Source: Portulaca oleracea
Taxonomy: Eukaryota; Streptophyta; Magnoliopsida; Caryophyllales; Portulacaceae
NCBI GenBank assembly: GCA_029582165.1
Contig: CM055879.1
Span: 35,692,330 to 35,756,329, forward strand
DNA: 64,000 nt
Direction: 5' to 3'
Under the pieces are notes generated by a model. It was not told the DNA's origin. It did not search any database and saw nothing but the letters and a program-made list of their open reading frames with translations. The translations under genes and the position numbers were made by a program. Within the stretch, counting starts at the first letter, position 1, and each line of letters starts with the position of its first letter. Below are positions 26,205-38,775 of the stretch, piece after piece.

Positions 26205-27074
26205 AAGAGAGACTTATGTTTCCTTCTTAGGGTTGTTTTGTATCTATTTCTTTTCCACATTGCATGGACTATCAATTGTTGGCAGAATTTGAGACTTCCG
26301 CACTTTTAATGTTGTAGTTAGCACTTATTCCCAAATGTAAATTTAACTGTTTAGACCTTTTTGTTCGGTTTCAGTTGAAGTGATAAGTGACTATTGTATC
26401 ATCATGTCCTGAGTTGAACATGATCAGAATCGAGAGGAAAAGAAGCTATCTATCAAAAGTTTATGAAACCTTGAATATTTCAAAAGCAAGATGGGGATGC
26501 ATCTCTTAAATTCTCAAAATGAATCTCTTAAATTCAGATATCTAATCCCAAGAGATGACATTGAATAGTATACAATCATTAAATAATAAATACTCTATTT
26601 ATTCAACCCGAGTCAAAATTTACTTCTTTTTAATTTATTTATGCTTTCATTGGTCCAATTTTCGACTATATTTGAAGTTAGATTTAGTCAACCTTATCTG
26701 ATTCATGCAAAGAAGAGATATTAAATTTATTAAGTTTTAGATTATTATGTTTATCTTGTTGCACATTTCTAACATTTCAAAATCAGTCAATCACAACGAT
26801 ACATGTAAAAAAAGAAAAACAAAAACAAAAAACAGACATCTAAAGAAAGGGGCTATCAGATTTTGATGCAAAAGATAATTCCCTTCATTAACATTGCAAA
26901 TCCACTTTTCAATCTGTAACTACAAAATAATCCATCAACTACCACTGCTACACTAGAGTCAATCTTAGTCTTCATCAGCTAACTAACCAACTGTCATCAA
27001 CTACCAAATCCAATAAAGGAATGAATCAAATCAAGTAATCAACGAATGTCTCCAAACCATAAACATGCTGCTGT

Positions 27075-28154
27075 CTAATAACCAAAGTTATAGTAATTTT
27101 GATCATATTGTTGCTGCTGCTCCAACAGTTGAGGAACTTCATAGTTATACTGCCATTGACAACCCACCATAGTACCATAAGTGTTGTCCTCAACATTCTG
27201 GAACCTTCCAGAACTTACGAACAACTCATCCAAATCAAACATCTCCTGAGGTACTGGAACTGTAACTGGAAGGGAATGATCATCCGTACTAAACAGTTGC
27301 TCCTCCGGCGGCAGAAAATTGTTGACATCGATCAAATCATCAAAGTCCCATTCCGAATTACAAACCCCAATCTGATCTCCACAAGGAGTAGTTATCTCGT
27401 AAACGGGAGTTGGAGGAGAAATTAAATTGCCGGGAAAATCGAAATGCGATTTGGGGGAGCCGTACATCACACGCGCCGCCGCATCATGATCGGAATCCGA
27501 TTTCGAGTAGCAAACTCCAGTCACATTGCCGGAAGCAGAAGTTGTCTCGGAAACCGGAGTTATAGGAGCCGGAGAAATCACATTGCCGGGAAAATCCACA
27601 CGCGCCTCCTCGGAGGAGACGTACACTTCACGCGCCGCCACATCATGATCGGAATTACAAACCCTAAACCCACCACCACCACCACCCGAAGCAGAAGCCG
27701 AAGCAGAAGTCGTCTCCGGAACAGCCGCCGGAGGAGAAATATCAGAACAGGGGAAGTTCAAGCGGGCATTGGGGCCGTACAAGGCACGCGCCGCCGCGTC
27801 GTACACCAATGCGGCGTCCCGAGAGTTCTCGAAAGTTCCAAGCCAGTGGCGGCGAGTACGGTCGGGATCCCTAATTTCCGACACCCACTTCCGCCAAACC
27901 CTCTGACGGACGCCCCTGTATTTGCAGCCGGAATTCTCGGGGCCACCCTTCCCCTTCATGCAACCCTTCTTTGACCCCTTCGCTGGAGCTTTCCTCGCCG
28001 CCTTTCCTTCCGCCGTATATCTGCCGGCGACGGTGTTTTCGATCTCGATTTTCCGCCATTTTGCGATCTCTTCGGCGACGGAATTATAGACCCCACTTCG
28101 GGACTTCCTCTTTCTAGGGTTTGGAGAAGTTGAACTACTAGGGTTGGACGCCAT
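27075..28154 (-). CDS. DREB2-like AP2/ERF transcription factor, copy C
   Basis: An uninterrupted 359-residue single-exon frame, nearly identical to copy A over its first 135 residues. The AP2 domain carries a striking change: the conserved WGKW is WRKW (Gly88 to Arg) in the DNA-contacting sheet, and DPDGA is DPDRT. The C-terminal half keeps the three repeats of the AP2-end/linker unit ([30 protein letters not shown]), the acidic [13 protein letters not shown] and a shorter Gln tract (4 versus 7) and PV run. A glycine-to-arginine change there could weaken or alter DNA binding, so this copy may be diverging in function or dying with its frame intact. Its promoter motifs match those of copy A. 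Confidence 0.86.
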   Translation of the reverse strand: MASNPSSSTSPNPRKRKSRSGVYNSVAEEIAKWRKIEIENTVAGRYTAEGKAARKAPAKGSKKGCMKGKGGPENSGCKYRGVRQRVWRKWVSEIRDPDRTRRHWLGTFENSRDAALVYDAAARALYGPNARLNFPCSDISPPAAVPETTSASASASGGGGGGFRVCNSDHDVAAREVYVSSEEARVDFPGNVISPAPITPVSETTSASGNVTGVCYSKSDSDHDAAARVMYGSPKSHFDFPGNLISPPTPVYEITTPCGDQIGVCNSEWDFDDLIDVNNFLPPEEQLFSTDDHSLPVTVPVPQEMFDLDELFVSSGRFQNVEDNTYGTMVGCQWQYNYEVPQLLEQQQQYDQNYYNFGY

Positions 28155-28297
28155 TGTTGGAGATAGTACAACTCGAAGGAATGAATGAAGGAATGAATGA
28201 TTGAGTATTTATTGACCACCTGAGTAAACAGAAAGGGAGAGAGAGGGAGTTGAAGATTTTTTGTGTATTTGGAAATAGATTTCTGTTGACTGTTGAG

Positions 28298-28331
28298 ATT
28301 AAATACTACGGTACGAGGTACGGCCGTACGG
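28298..28331 (-). promoter_or_regulatory. ERF-C core promoter: TATA-like box and GTACGG/CCGTACGG palindrome
   Basis: A TATTTAAT box (28298-28305) is followed upstream by ggtacgaggtacggccgtac and then gg, containing the perfect palindrome CCGTACGG (28324-28331). This is the same layout as copy A with one more GTAC core. Confidence 0.45.
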
Positions 28332-28339
28332 TTATAGCT

Positions 28340-29939
28340 AAAGATTATATATGATCTGAAGAAAGATTTGTTTCAGGTGAAAATATAGGTATTATAGTTT
28401 TAGGTATCTAACTGTCTATCCGAGTTCAAATCCAACTAGGAGTCTTTCTGAATGGTGGATTTGGGCCCTATTTACTTGGTGAAAAGTATAGTGATGCAGT
28501 TGTTTATATTTTATTTTTTATTTGTGTTTTAGCAGAAATGGTAAGTTTGTAATTAAGAAATGGTAAGTATGTAGTTGAAATGCACCTTTGATAAAATCGA
28601 AATTAATATATATTGATTAATACTATAGTTATTTCAACTATGGTAGTTGAAAATTTCATAACCATTAATTTATCAAAATAAGTCATATATGTTAAAAAGA
28701 TTTATATCTCATTAAATAGGATTAACTATTGTAATAAGTTACTTTTATCAATATATCATAATTTTAATTTTTTTTATGGTAGAATTAATGGTACTTATAC
28801 TTTTTAACTATGATAGTTGAAAAAAAAAATCAATTTTGGTAGAATTTCCTTCAAATATTAAATTTTGTAAAAATTTATATGTCAACAAACAGGATTACTT
28901 ATTGTAGTAAGTTCTTTAATCAATATATTAATTTTGATTTTATTAAAGGTTTATTTTATGGTAATTATACATTTCATCAACTACCATAGTTGAAAAAAAA
29001 TTTAACTATGGTAGAATCTCCCATAACTATAATGTTATTCAAGATGAATCGTACTTTGCTTCTAACAATTATTAAAATTTATGATATAAAAATTTCCTTA
29101 GATAGTTGGACTTATAATATAATGAACGTTTGGTTATTTCAACAAAAATATTAAACTTATAGGATTAGAAAAATTCATTATTTGCACATGGAAGGACGTA
29201 GATTAAGGAAAGCAATTATTATTCAAGATGAATCCTATTTTGCTTCTAACAATTATTAAAATCTATGACATAAAAATTTCTTTAGATAGTTGGCCTTATA
29301 ATAAAATGAACATTTGATTATTTTAACAAAAATATTAAATTTACAGGATTAGAAAAATTCATTATATGCATAGGGAAGGACATAGACTAAGGAAAGGGAG
29401 AGTAGATTAATAGATTAATAGGGTTGAAGTTATGGTTGATTTTTAATATAATTTTGTTAAAAGTGTCACGAATAGAACAATTTTCTTCTCAAAAAGTTAA
29501 AAACTCTTTGAAGAAGCTTGTTGTGATAGCTTTTCAGAGAAGAGTTTTTTAGGTTAAAAAAATGATTTAGAACGCTATTTACTATATATTTTAAAGAGTT
29601 CTCTGACTTTGATAAAAAAAAAATTAATAGCATAGGAAAATTTTTATAGAATTATAAAGTTCTACACCAAACACGCCATCAAATTTCATGTCCTTAAAGA
29701 GATATGCTAATCATAAATTTAAAACCTCAAATAACTTTCAATTATTGCATTTATAGAATAAACTTTTTTTTGGGAAGTTTTCTAAACTTGTTTCGCCTCC
29801 AAGTTATTAGTAAATAGTTATTGCTAATATTAGGAAGTTATTTTCTTTTCTAAGTAATTAGGCTAATTTTCTAGTTGTAACAACATTCTAAATCTATATT
29901 TGTAGTAGAAGTCAATATTAGATTTATCATTTATAACAC
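28340..29939. other. AT-rich upstream region of ERF-C
   Basis: No gene is seen. 28600-29035 is made of diverged copies of a block with aactatggtagttgaaa and its inverse, so it can form local hairpins. Confidence 0.4.
29040..29407. repeat. Tandem duplication, period 184 bp
   Basis: Copies start at 29040 and 29224 with caagatgaatc and end with taaggaaag. Diverged copies also occur upstream of ERF-A (17650-17960), so the block is older than the unit duplication. Confidence 0.8.
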
Positions 29940-29995
29940 TCCCTGGGGGGGGGGGGTACGGTGCTCATGCCACATCTTCACTTCATCCATACATA

Positions 29996-30128
29996 GGCTC
30001 TGATACCATGTGAAATAATGGACTTAAGCCTAATTCAACCCCAAAAATTAGCTTAGGAGGTTAAGGCACCCAAGCCATTATAAACACCACAATATGGGTG
30101 TCGAAGGCCGATGTGGGCCAACTTAACA
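29996..30128 (-). mobile_element. 120-bp LTR plus initiator-Met primer-binding site (TRIM-like)
   Basis: On the minus strand the LTR runs from TGTTAAGTTGGCCCACATCG (30128) to TTATTTCACA (30009). It is followed immediately by TGGTATCAGAGCC (30008-29996), complementary to the initiator methionine tRNA 3' end used by Copia and TRIM elements. A G-run follows at 29944. No second LTR or coding part was found, so this is a fragment of a small non-autonomous LTR element. Confidence 0.72.
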
Positions 30129-30586
30129 ATGATCTACTATCTACATGAAACTATCAATAGTTCTGAGATGAAAATAATTTTATATAAGAATAGCTTTTTC
30201 AAAATATATTAATGAAAAATGATCAATAAATAGAATGTTACATATTCCTAAAAAATTGTTGTCAAATATTGATGAATGGAGGGGATACAAAAGTGGAAAG
30301 TTGTATGATCAATGCATCTACATACTACAAATCTATGCAATCATTTTAAGTCACAACACACTGAACAAACGTGGCGGAAAACAAAAATAAAGGCAACCAG
30401 AACTGCCATAACAACAAAAAAAAATGGTCAAAATGATTAAATGAAGCCTAAATGTAAAACCCTCACTTTTCTTCATACTTTTCTAATTGTCTTCATACTT
30501 TACCAACAAAAACTCAGGAGGAAATATACCTAATTACTGGTTTGGATCTGCTGTATATGAAAAGTAAGTCACTGCACAGAAAACAC

Positions 30587-33500
30587 TTAAACTTTATGAG
30601 AGAGTTGAATGTAAGTTAGAAGCCTCTTCAGGGCTTTGCCACTGTCGATGGCCTCTCGGGCCCTATTCAGAGCTGCTAAGACATCTTCGGCACCTTCGCA
30701 ACCTAACAAGTGATCCACCATTCCTGCATTCAAAACGATTCGGTCGTATGCGGGCCCCTTTTCCCCTCGAAGAGCTGCTATGCCGAGTTCTATATTCTTC
30801 GCTACCTGCAATTGCCGGGCATAGATGTGGCTTGTTGTAAGAGACTACTTTTAATTCAGGAAGAACCGAACAATAATAAGACAGAAAACAACTCTGAGTG
30901 TGGGTCCCAATTTCCGAAAGCCTGGGAAGATCTAGGTGTAGGCAGGTTGCCTCAATGAAAATATCACTGTGCATGGGGAGAGAACCAAACAGATTGATAC
31001 CGTTGGCAAACTTCGGGATAAGTCGAAAATTCGGACGAGAAATTGTGGGCTGTTACACCCTTTTTCCGGTTCAATGGTCAGATGATTTGTAAAAACCTAA
31101 GTTTGGCTCAAAGTTGAGTTTGGACTTTGGACAATAGAAATAAAAGAAATATTGTGTCCGGATTCTTCGGCTAACTCGGTCAATGTCAAACTTCGGATGA
31201 CTAATTTGTAACGATACCCAGTTTTTTCGGACTCTGACAAATTCAGGGATTCGGGTCAGTCAAACTTTTGCCAGGACTGCAAACAGATAGCTAAAATAAT
31301 CTAGAAACAAAGGTTCCTTATTTTGGAGACCAGGGGGTTTTGTCAAGGAAGCAAGTTCATGTTGTTTCAGTACGAGGCTAGGTATTAAGCTTGAAGATGT
31401 GATCAATTGCTCAGCATTCATTAACTGAATATATACCTGTTCTCGAAAAAGAAAAGAAAAAAGGCAGATAAAGAATACATATATAAGAGTCAGATTCAGT
31501 ACCGATCTATCCGTCCTTGGAGTATCAGTGGGCTCAAAACCATAGTCCACAGCATTAACTTCCAAATTAAAAGCCTCTCGTGATACACCTGTAAGAAGAG
31601 ACACACCAGCCTTTCTGTTAGTGCAAGAAAGTGTTACTTAGAGCAAGTACGTAAGAAAAAAGGAGAAATTTACACACCATCAACTTCTAATGCAGCTGCA
31701 CTAACTGAAGAGCGAAATCCTGAGCAATAATTGACAGGAAGTCCTTTTGATGCATTTGCTGACTTCAATCTAGTTGTCATAGAAAGTGCGCCTTCTTCAC
31801 CCTGCACAACGACAGCTGGTGATTAGGGCATATTATATGATCTTCGGATAGAAGTTTAACATTAGCATTTTTAATTCCTTGTTTCACCCAACACATAGAT
31901 AAAGGAATTGTACTAACTGCTTGTGCTGCAAATGAAGAAACTACAACTGAGATTCTGATACCTTAACAACCAAACCAGAATGGACGCCTCTTCTTCTCAT
32001 AAGCATTAGAAGCGGTTCTTCGTATCCTTCATGATAAAATCCTGCAACCATCCTTTCCTTCCCTCGGGCCTGTTGAAAACAGTGAACCTCTTTCCATTAC
32101 AATTTTGAATCGCACCAATGAATCCCCTATGTGACCTGGACTTGCTAACAATTATCCACGACAACAACAGAAGCATAGCTATACATTTTTTTAATATGAA
32201 AGTAAAGCAAGCCCGCCCCTATCTTAGGGTAACCACCACCAAGAGGTAAATACCAAACTGAATATAACAAGCATGACCCATCAACCCCACAATTTCCACA
32301 CAAGAGAAACTTTTTGCTTCCACCAAGGTTTGATCCTTGGTGGGGAGCTTGGAAGATGCGAGCGGTACATCGCTATAATGTTACATGGATGAACAAATTC
32401 AAGAACAATATTGATTACTAAACTTCAAAATTCTTGCGCTGGAAAGTGCAGCTCAAAAATCACAAGATTCTGTGACACTAAGTCAACCTAGATTAGTCCA
32501 CACAATGAGCACATGATGCAAACTTACCCTCACAAACTGTTGGACTTTTTCGGACGTTGCCAATGGTGGACGTTTCTTTATATGTTCCCTTATCCCAACC
32601 AGTGAATATCTGCAGGAAATACAATGTTTAGCAACTCGTTTAATCCCATGGCCGGCTCAGTTCACAGTTTTTTCAAAATGAAAAAGAAAACCGCATAACA
32701 AGAGTAATGGTCAAAAGCTGCCCAATTTGTACAAATCTTATAAAGTCCAACTAATCTCCATGCTATAGTTTTAGCCATCTTAGTGGAAACTAGAAACGGT
32801 CAACATGGAGGGGGTGCTGGGCAGCTTCAGCTATTACTAGTTACATCAGATCAACAAAAACAAACAGATCTCAGACATTCATCCTCCAACTTATTTAAGA
32901 TCTTCTACCATAAGACGTTTACCCAAGATCACTGTTAGAATCATAGAATGGCAAGGTCAACTAATATATTTCCAAATGATGCAATGAGGCAACACTAGAT
33001 AGCAAGTGCATTTTTCCAGATCAACATACATACATAGGTGAAGAATCATCAAAAAAAGATATCACTCACAGAGATGGGCGGGCTTCTCGTAGACTTAAAT
33101 ATGCGAAGCCAACATTTTCATCCTGTGTGGTAACAAGTGTAAGTCAACATCATGAACTGTGGGTAAAAGAATGAACAAAATGTTATATTTCAATTAATTC
33201 TAACCTCAATAAGTTGCTTCGCCTGCAGCGCTGTCAAGTTTGTATTTGCTCCCATGTATTGCAGCATTTGCTCTTCTGTTACACCACCCTGAACAGAATG
33301 TGAGCAAAAAAATGACTACTGAATCATCGTGAATTGAGCATGCTCTTAAAAGGAAAAGAACAGGACAGTGTTAAGCTATCTATTAAGAAGTTATGAAACC
33401 TTGAACATTTCAAAACCAAGCTCAAGACTCACTATAATACAAGACGAAATTCTCAAATTAAAAATCTGAGGTTATCTCCAGATTGTGACATCGAATAGTA

Positions 33501-36237
33501 CAGAATAAGGTCATCTCCATATACTAATGTCGACCAGTACAGAATCTACTATGTTTAAAGCATACAAACCTTAGGCGGCATCCAATCGACACCATGAAGC
33601 AAGCTTGATTCACCATAACATGATCTCACTGCAGCTACAAATAATGTGCTCCTGAAAAAGCGTGTGTTACCATCATAAGGTTCACCATAATGGGTCAATG
33701 ATTCCACATCAGCAACTGGAGGAGGACCTGGTGATTCCCACACCACAAAACAGTCCAAAAGGACAAATTAACGCATCTCAAGTGATACACCAAGTAAAAT
33801 TTACCCGTAAACATTCACATTTTAAGCTATAGTAAATGATACAGCAAGTTGGCAATGAAATCCATGAATATGTTGTACGAAAGGTATTTACCATTTTCAT
33901 CATCAAATGCAAGACAATATGCTTTAAGCTCCCGGTCTGTTTCCCTGTTCATGCGTTGTCCTATCAAAAATGCAGAAAGCAATGACTCGCTCACCACAGC
34001 TGAGTTATCATCACCCGATTCCAGTGGGAGAATATCTCTTACAACACCCTGAACCTCTTCATATCCAAGATGACCTCCTGCCAGGACTTCACGTAAAGCA
34101 CCAACTAGCCTCATTTCCCTCGCACCTTGTCCTGTGTATCGTGGCCCAATAGTGCTCCCAACACCCATAATAGAACCTTCTGGATCAGCAATGAATAATA
34201 CATCATGAGGAAGTGTTCGGACCAGCTCTGGCCAGAACTTATTCATGGCACGCCTCTCTCCTTCACTCCATTGGGTGGCTTCTGGGAAAGCATTAGCCCG
34301 GATGGTCATCCCGGCAAAAAAGGCACCAAGCTGAGCTTTGGAAACAGTATCATCACCTTTAAGCCCCCCCTTAGCTGACAATGGACAGAGAACCACAGTT
34401 AATGTCCAATTATAAAGTGTACATCATGCACAATATACGATTTTACCCTAGTTTATTTAGTATGTTGAGATGCCAATGCCCCAAACCATGCCAAATTCCT
34501 AGTTCAGACTTTACAGGAATTATCTAGCTTTAATAAAATGTTATCAATGCAGACTTCACTGGAATTATCTTGCTTTAGAGGTTAGTTAGTGACCACGAGA
34601 AGCCCGACACGGTGGTTAGTTTGATCATCTGCTTCACTCAGCACAAGGGAGTGACAGAGCATGTTCATAATAGGTTACATGAATTTGACTGGCCTGTTTT
34701 TTTTGAGCCAGTATAGCTCAACTCTCAACACCAGTTTCAGTATATTTAGTATATGATCCAACCCAAAACTTCTTACCTAGATGAAATCAAACTCTTAAGT
34801 TCTAGACCATTGAAGCATTCAAGCTAGTTCCATGCTAAGGTCACATGGCCAACTTCTCAGGAGACCCAGCTGAGCAGTGCTCTATAGTTGTCTTGATGGT
34901 TTCTAAATTTGAAAGCTACAAAACACACAAACCTACACAACTTCAACCAATCTATCCCCTTCCATATTGAACAAGAGATGCAAAACATCTTTGACTTTGA
35001 CATACATACATATCCTACATGATCACCATCCCAAGTGAACCACCTCTCATCATCCCTTTCTGCCTTCTATGCACAACAGATATCCCAGCAAAAATTTTAC
35101 CCACAAACACCTCCCAATCTCTCATACACAGTCTTCTAAGAATGAACAAAAACACAAGCAAATCAACCCATTGTTTCTGCAAAGTAGTTACTACCTCTTA
35201 CTTCACTAAGACAGGGGCATCCTGAAATGTTAAGCCTAACTGGCAACAAACTATTCATCCAAGAAAAAGTAGCTGTACATGACAATGTTAAGGGGGTCCT
35301 AAAATAGCATGAATGGTACCTACCAAAAGACCTTAAAAAGTTGAGAGGGTGACCTCACTATCACTATTACAAAATGTGATGTCAAATCCTGTTAACACTG
35401 ACACCCTCATCACAAACACTAATTCAAATTCTCTCACCAACACTAACCTCGTTTCTCATGGGTCCCACTAGAAATCCAAATCTAAACAACAGTCTTGCAA
35501 TACATTCTCAATATAGGCATAATCAAATGCATTCATATTACATTGACAAATTAGCGCTCAGTATACTATTCCCATACATAGAATTGTAAACATTCATATT
35601 TCAATGCATTTATATCACATGGAAAAATGATAGTTTCATCAGTCATCGATACACATAGAATTGCATGCATTCATTCATATTTCATTACACACGAACAATT
35701 CAAATGAGTGTTCTATCGATTTATACTCCATATTATTCAATTCTCACCAAAACATTCCCGTTAAAACTCCCTGAATCGGCAGTAAATCAAAAATCGCGCA
35801 TCAAAAAGCAAATAAAGAAGCCATAGAAAACGTGAAAAACCTGATTTGAGGATCGTATCCAAAACCTTGACAGCTTGTTCTTCAGTAAGAGGCTTAGTCT
35901 GAGTAGGTCCAGTACAAACCCTACCTTGAGCTTCCAACACCGTCTGATTCGGCTTCGGAAGCTCCGGATTTCGATACGTCGTCGATATCGCCGGATTTCG
36001 AACCCTCGATTCCGGAAAATCCAGCTCATCGAGTTCACCGGAATCCACCATTACAGCTTTCAAGCTCAATCCGCATTTTTTTCGGCAAAGAATCGAACGG
36101 CCAGAATTCGTCCTGCTCCTTTCGCCGGCGAATCTGACAGATACAGAGTGAGCAGGAGCTCCGGCGAGGTTGACGGCGGGGATTGCCGCCGGTCGTGCCG
36201 GAGAAAACGTGCGGTCAGGATTTAGCAGAGATTTCAT
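30587..36237 (-). CDS. TrpD-like (anthranilate phosphoribosyltransferase family) protein, plastid-type
   Basis: Ten exons (36237-35841, 34374-33892, 33727-33570, 33288-33205, 33122-33070, 32609-32528, 32069-31962, 31801-31678, 31588-31503, 30805-30587) join in frame into 597 residues, like Arabidopsis At1g70570. The first about 65 residues (MKSLLNPDRTFSPARPAAIP) are basic and Ser/Ala-rich, fitting plastid import. The body includes SKAQLGAFFAGMTIRANAF, FIADPEGSIMGVGSTIGP, THYGEPYDGNTRFFRSTLF and GEEGALSMTTR, ending AIDSGKALKRLLTY. The fold is that of glycosyltransferase family 3, but this clade is separate from the true tryptophan enzyme TRP1, so the substrate is unproven. The neighbouring PRS gene makes PRPP, the co-substrate of the family. 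Its last exon and 3' flank were copied in the upstream triplication. Intron 1 is 1.47 kb. Confidence 0.92.
32320..32343. other. Perfect 9-bp inverted repeat (hairpin) in TrpD-like intron
   Basis: ccaccaagg, six-base loop tttgat, ccttggtgg. It lies in the intron between exons 6 and 7, inside a stretch that looks inserted. Confidence 0.6.
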
Positions 36238-37130
36238 CGGATTTTCTCTCTTCTGAGTCCGATTGACGGTGTTGGAAGGAGCGAAGATTAGCAGGAGGAT
36301 TACGGCAACTTTGCAGCGACATTCTCAAGGTTCTCCGGCTGATATAAAGGGGGTTGACTGTTAATCCAATCTAAACCAAATATTATAATTTTACGAGTAA
36401 ATTAAATAATTTATTTATTTTTGGAATGAAAAAATACATATTCCTATATACTAAATATTGTCTTTTGACTAAATTTTGACCGTTGATTATTAGTAAATTA
36501 GAAAGTAAATTATCTTTTTAATGGCGATAATTTCATATTTTAACTTATTATAATTTGTGAGTAATTAACCGTCAAAATTTAGTTAAAGGATAAACATTTT
36601 GAAATAGAAATAGTAAGTACAAATGATACTTTTTATGAAATATCTTATCCTAATTGTTAAATATTTTTTTTAAAGAAAAATGAATATCCTACAAAAATGT
36701 GATAAATTTTGATGTAAACAAATGGCCACATCTAATTATCCATTCTAGAATTTTATGCCAAAAATTTTGATCGATAATTTTTCAATATTAAAAATGAATA
36801 CTCGTTTCAACAAAAAAATATTTTACATTTACATAAAAAAAATAAAAATTACATGTTTCACCACCCAATCACCTCATATTTTCTTGTCATACTCGATTTG
36901 CTAATTTTGTTGCTACTTCTTGTCATATCTAGTTTTACAAGGGGGTCTGGGAAGCCCCTACTCAATAAATTTTTCCTTTTTTTTAGCGTGTTGCTCTTTA
37001 ACAAGATAACATTTTGTCCCACTGCCTTCTTTCTATATTAATTATTAATTATCGTCTTTGAAAACTGTGTAGTCAAACATGAAAAATGTTGATCATAAAT
37101 TTTTCAATGACTTGTTATATAAAATTACTA
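36238..37130. other. Upstream region of the TrpD-like gene
   Basis: No gene is seen. A TATA-like tttatat on the minus strand lies at about 36340-36346, roughly 105 bases before the ATG. Beyond 36360 the DNA becomes very AT-rich. Confidence 0.4.
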
Positions 37131-38766
37131 GGGAAATTAGATTCTAATAATACGAACTTTTGGCTATATAAGACTTAATAATATAAACTTTCGATTTGGT
37201 GATTAATAATACGAACTTTGACCCTCTGTTGCCCCCAACAATACGCCACTGAGTTAAGTTGAACTTAACTCGGTGGCGGATGACGTGGCGGCGAACTTGG
37301 GTCTATTGACTTTGCTACATCAGATTTGACTTCCAAATAACCCCCCCTTCTCTCTCTCTCTTCCTTCTCTCTAAAAATCTCAGATCTCACTTATCTCCTT
37401 CTCCCTCACCGTCCTCATCCTCCCTCTCTCTTGGTTTCCTCCACCCCCAAATTCTGCCATAGCCAGCCACCATGTCAAGCTCTCAATCCCTTACCGTCCC
37501 CGTCCTCCCTCTCTTCTTCTCCCTCACCTTCTTCCCCACCCTCTTCAACACCTTCACTTCTCCTCCGCCTCAAAACCACAGTAGATGCTCAATTTCACCT
37601 TCTCCCTCCTAAGCCTCTCTCTCCTCTGTCTCTCCCTCTCTCTCTGCTCAATTTCATCAGCAGGTGCTCTCTGAATTTAGGGTTTAAGCAGGAGGAAAGT
37701 TCTGTCCGAATTTTATATACCCAGAAAGTTAAAACTTAGAAATCACCCAAAATTCATCCAAAGTTTCATAATCCGGGAAAGCAAAAGTCAAGAATTTCCC
37801 ACAATGAAATCAAAACATTGATCTATTGATCATTGCAATCGAGATCGACTGCTATGATTTTCTTCAAGATTGTCCAGCTTGGCTAAGTCAAGCTTGGATT
37901 GCAACCAATCGAACTCAGATTTGGTCAAACATTGGGGATGCTTACAAAATCAGCCAACTTGCCCAGTTTTTTCGTTTTTTCGACTTCAAATTTCATCAAT
38001 TAAAAGCCCAGTCATCGAGTAAGTACAGTGCTTCTGATTCAAAACTTGTTTTTCTATGCAGAGAACACTGTGGGTACAGAAGCCATCAATGGCTATGGAG
38101 GGAGTTGCGTATGAGAATGAAATTGAAAGAAGTGGATGTCAATTGGTTAATGAAATGACGTTGTATCATTAATCTTATATGGTTGGTTGTTGATTAGTTT
38201 GAATTGCTGGGTTGATTTGCCCCTTCTCGTTTTCTATTCACTGAGTTTTTGGTATCAATGGCTATGGAGGGAGTTGTGTATAAGCAATAATAATGGAACT
38301 TGAACAAAAATGCCAACTTTATGTATATCAAATTAAAAGATGCATCTATATTTGACCAAACCCTATTGCTTATGAAACTTCAATTGATGATGCTTTGTGT
38401 GTACAAATTCAAAGGTTTGCTATTATGATGGATGACTGATTCTGGAGGATGACAATGATGAGGAGGAGATGGGTGAGATATGAGATTTTTAGAGAGAGAA
38501 AAAATAAGTGAGGATGATGAAGAGGAAGGAAGAGAGAGAGAGAGAGAGAAAGGGAGGCTTATTTGGAAAGTCAAATCTGACGTGGCAAAGTCAACAGATC
38601 CAAGTCCGCCGCCATGTCATCCGCCATCAAGTTAAGTTTAACTTAACTCGGTGGCATGTTGTTGGGGACAACATGGGGTTAAAGTTCGTATTATTAATCA
38701 CCAAATCGAATCATATTATTAAATCTTATATGGCCAAAAGTTCGTATAATTAGAATCCGATTTCCC
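37131..38766. mobile_element. Mutator-like element, 1.6 kb, about 200-bp TIRs and perfect 9-bp TSD
   Basis: The ends are inverted copies for about 200 bases: gggaaattagattctaataa at the left, the inverse of ttagaatccgatttccc at the right, and gttgaacttaactcggtggc matched further in. The flanks are an exact duplication, aaattacta, at 37122-37130 and 38767-38775. The inner part begins with CT-rich DNA and includes exon-like stretches (110-codon frame 37826-38158), but no transposase is recognisable. It is non-autonomous, possibly a Pack-MULE carrying gene fragments. Confidence 0.88.
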
Positions 38767-38775
38767 AAATTACTA

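Noticed and set aside
36000..36240. Alternative 83- and 116-codon frames around TrpD-like exon 1
   Set aside because: They overlap the exon that joins in frame to the rest of the gene and have no support of their own.
37431..37739. 102-codon Pro/Ser-rich frame
   Set aside because: A CT-rich tract inside the Mutator-like element; low complexity only.
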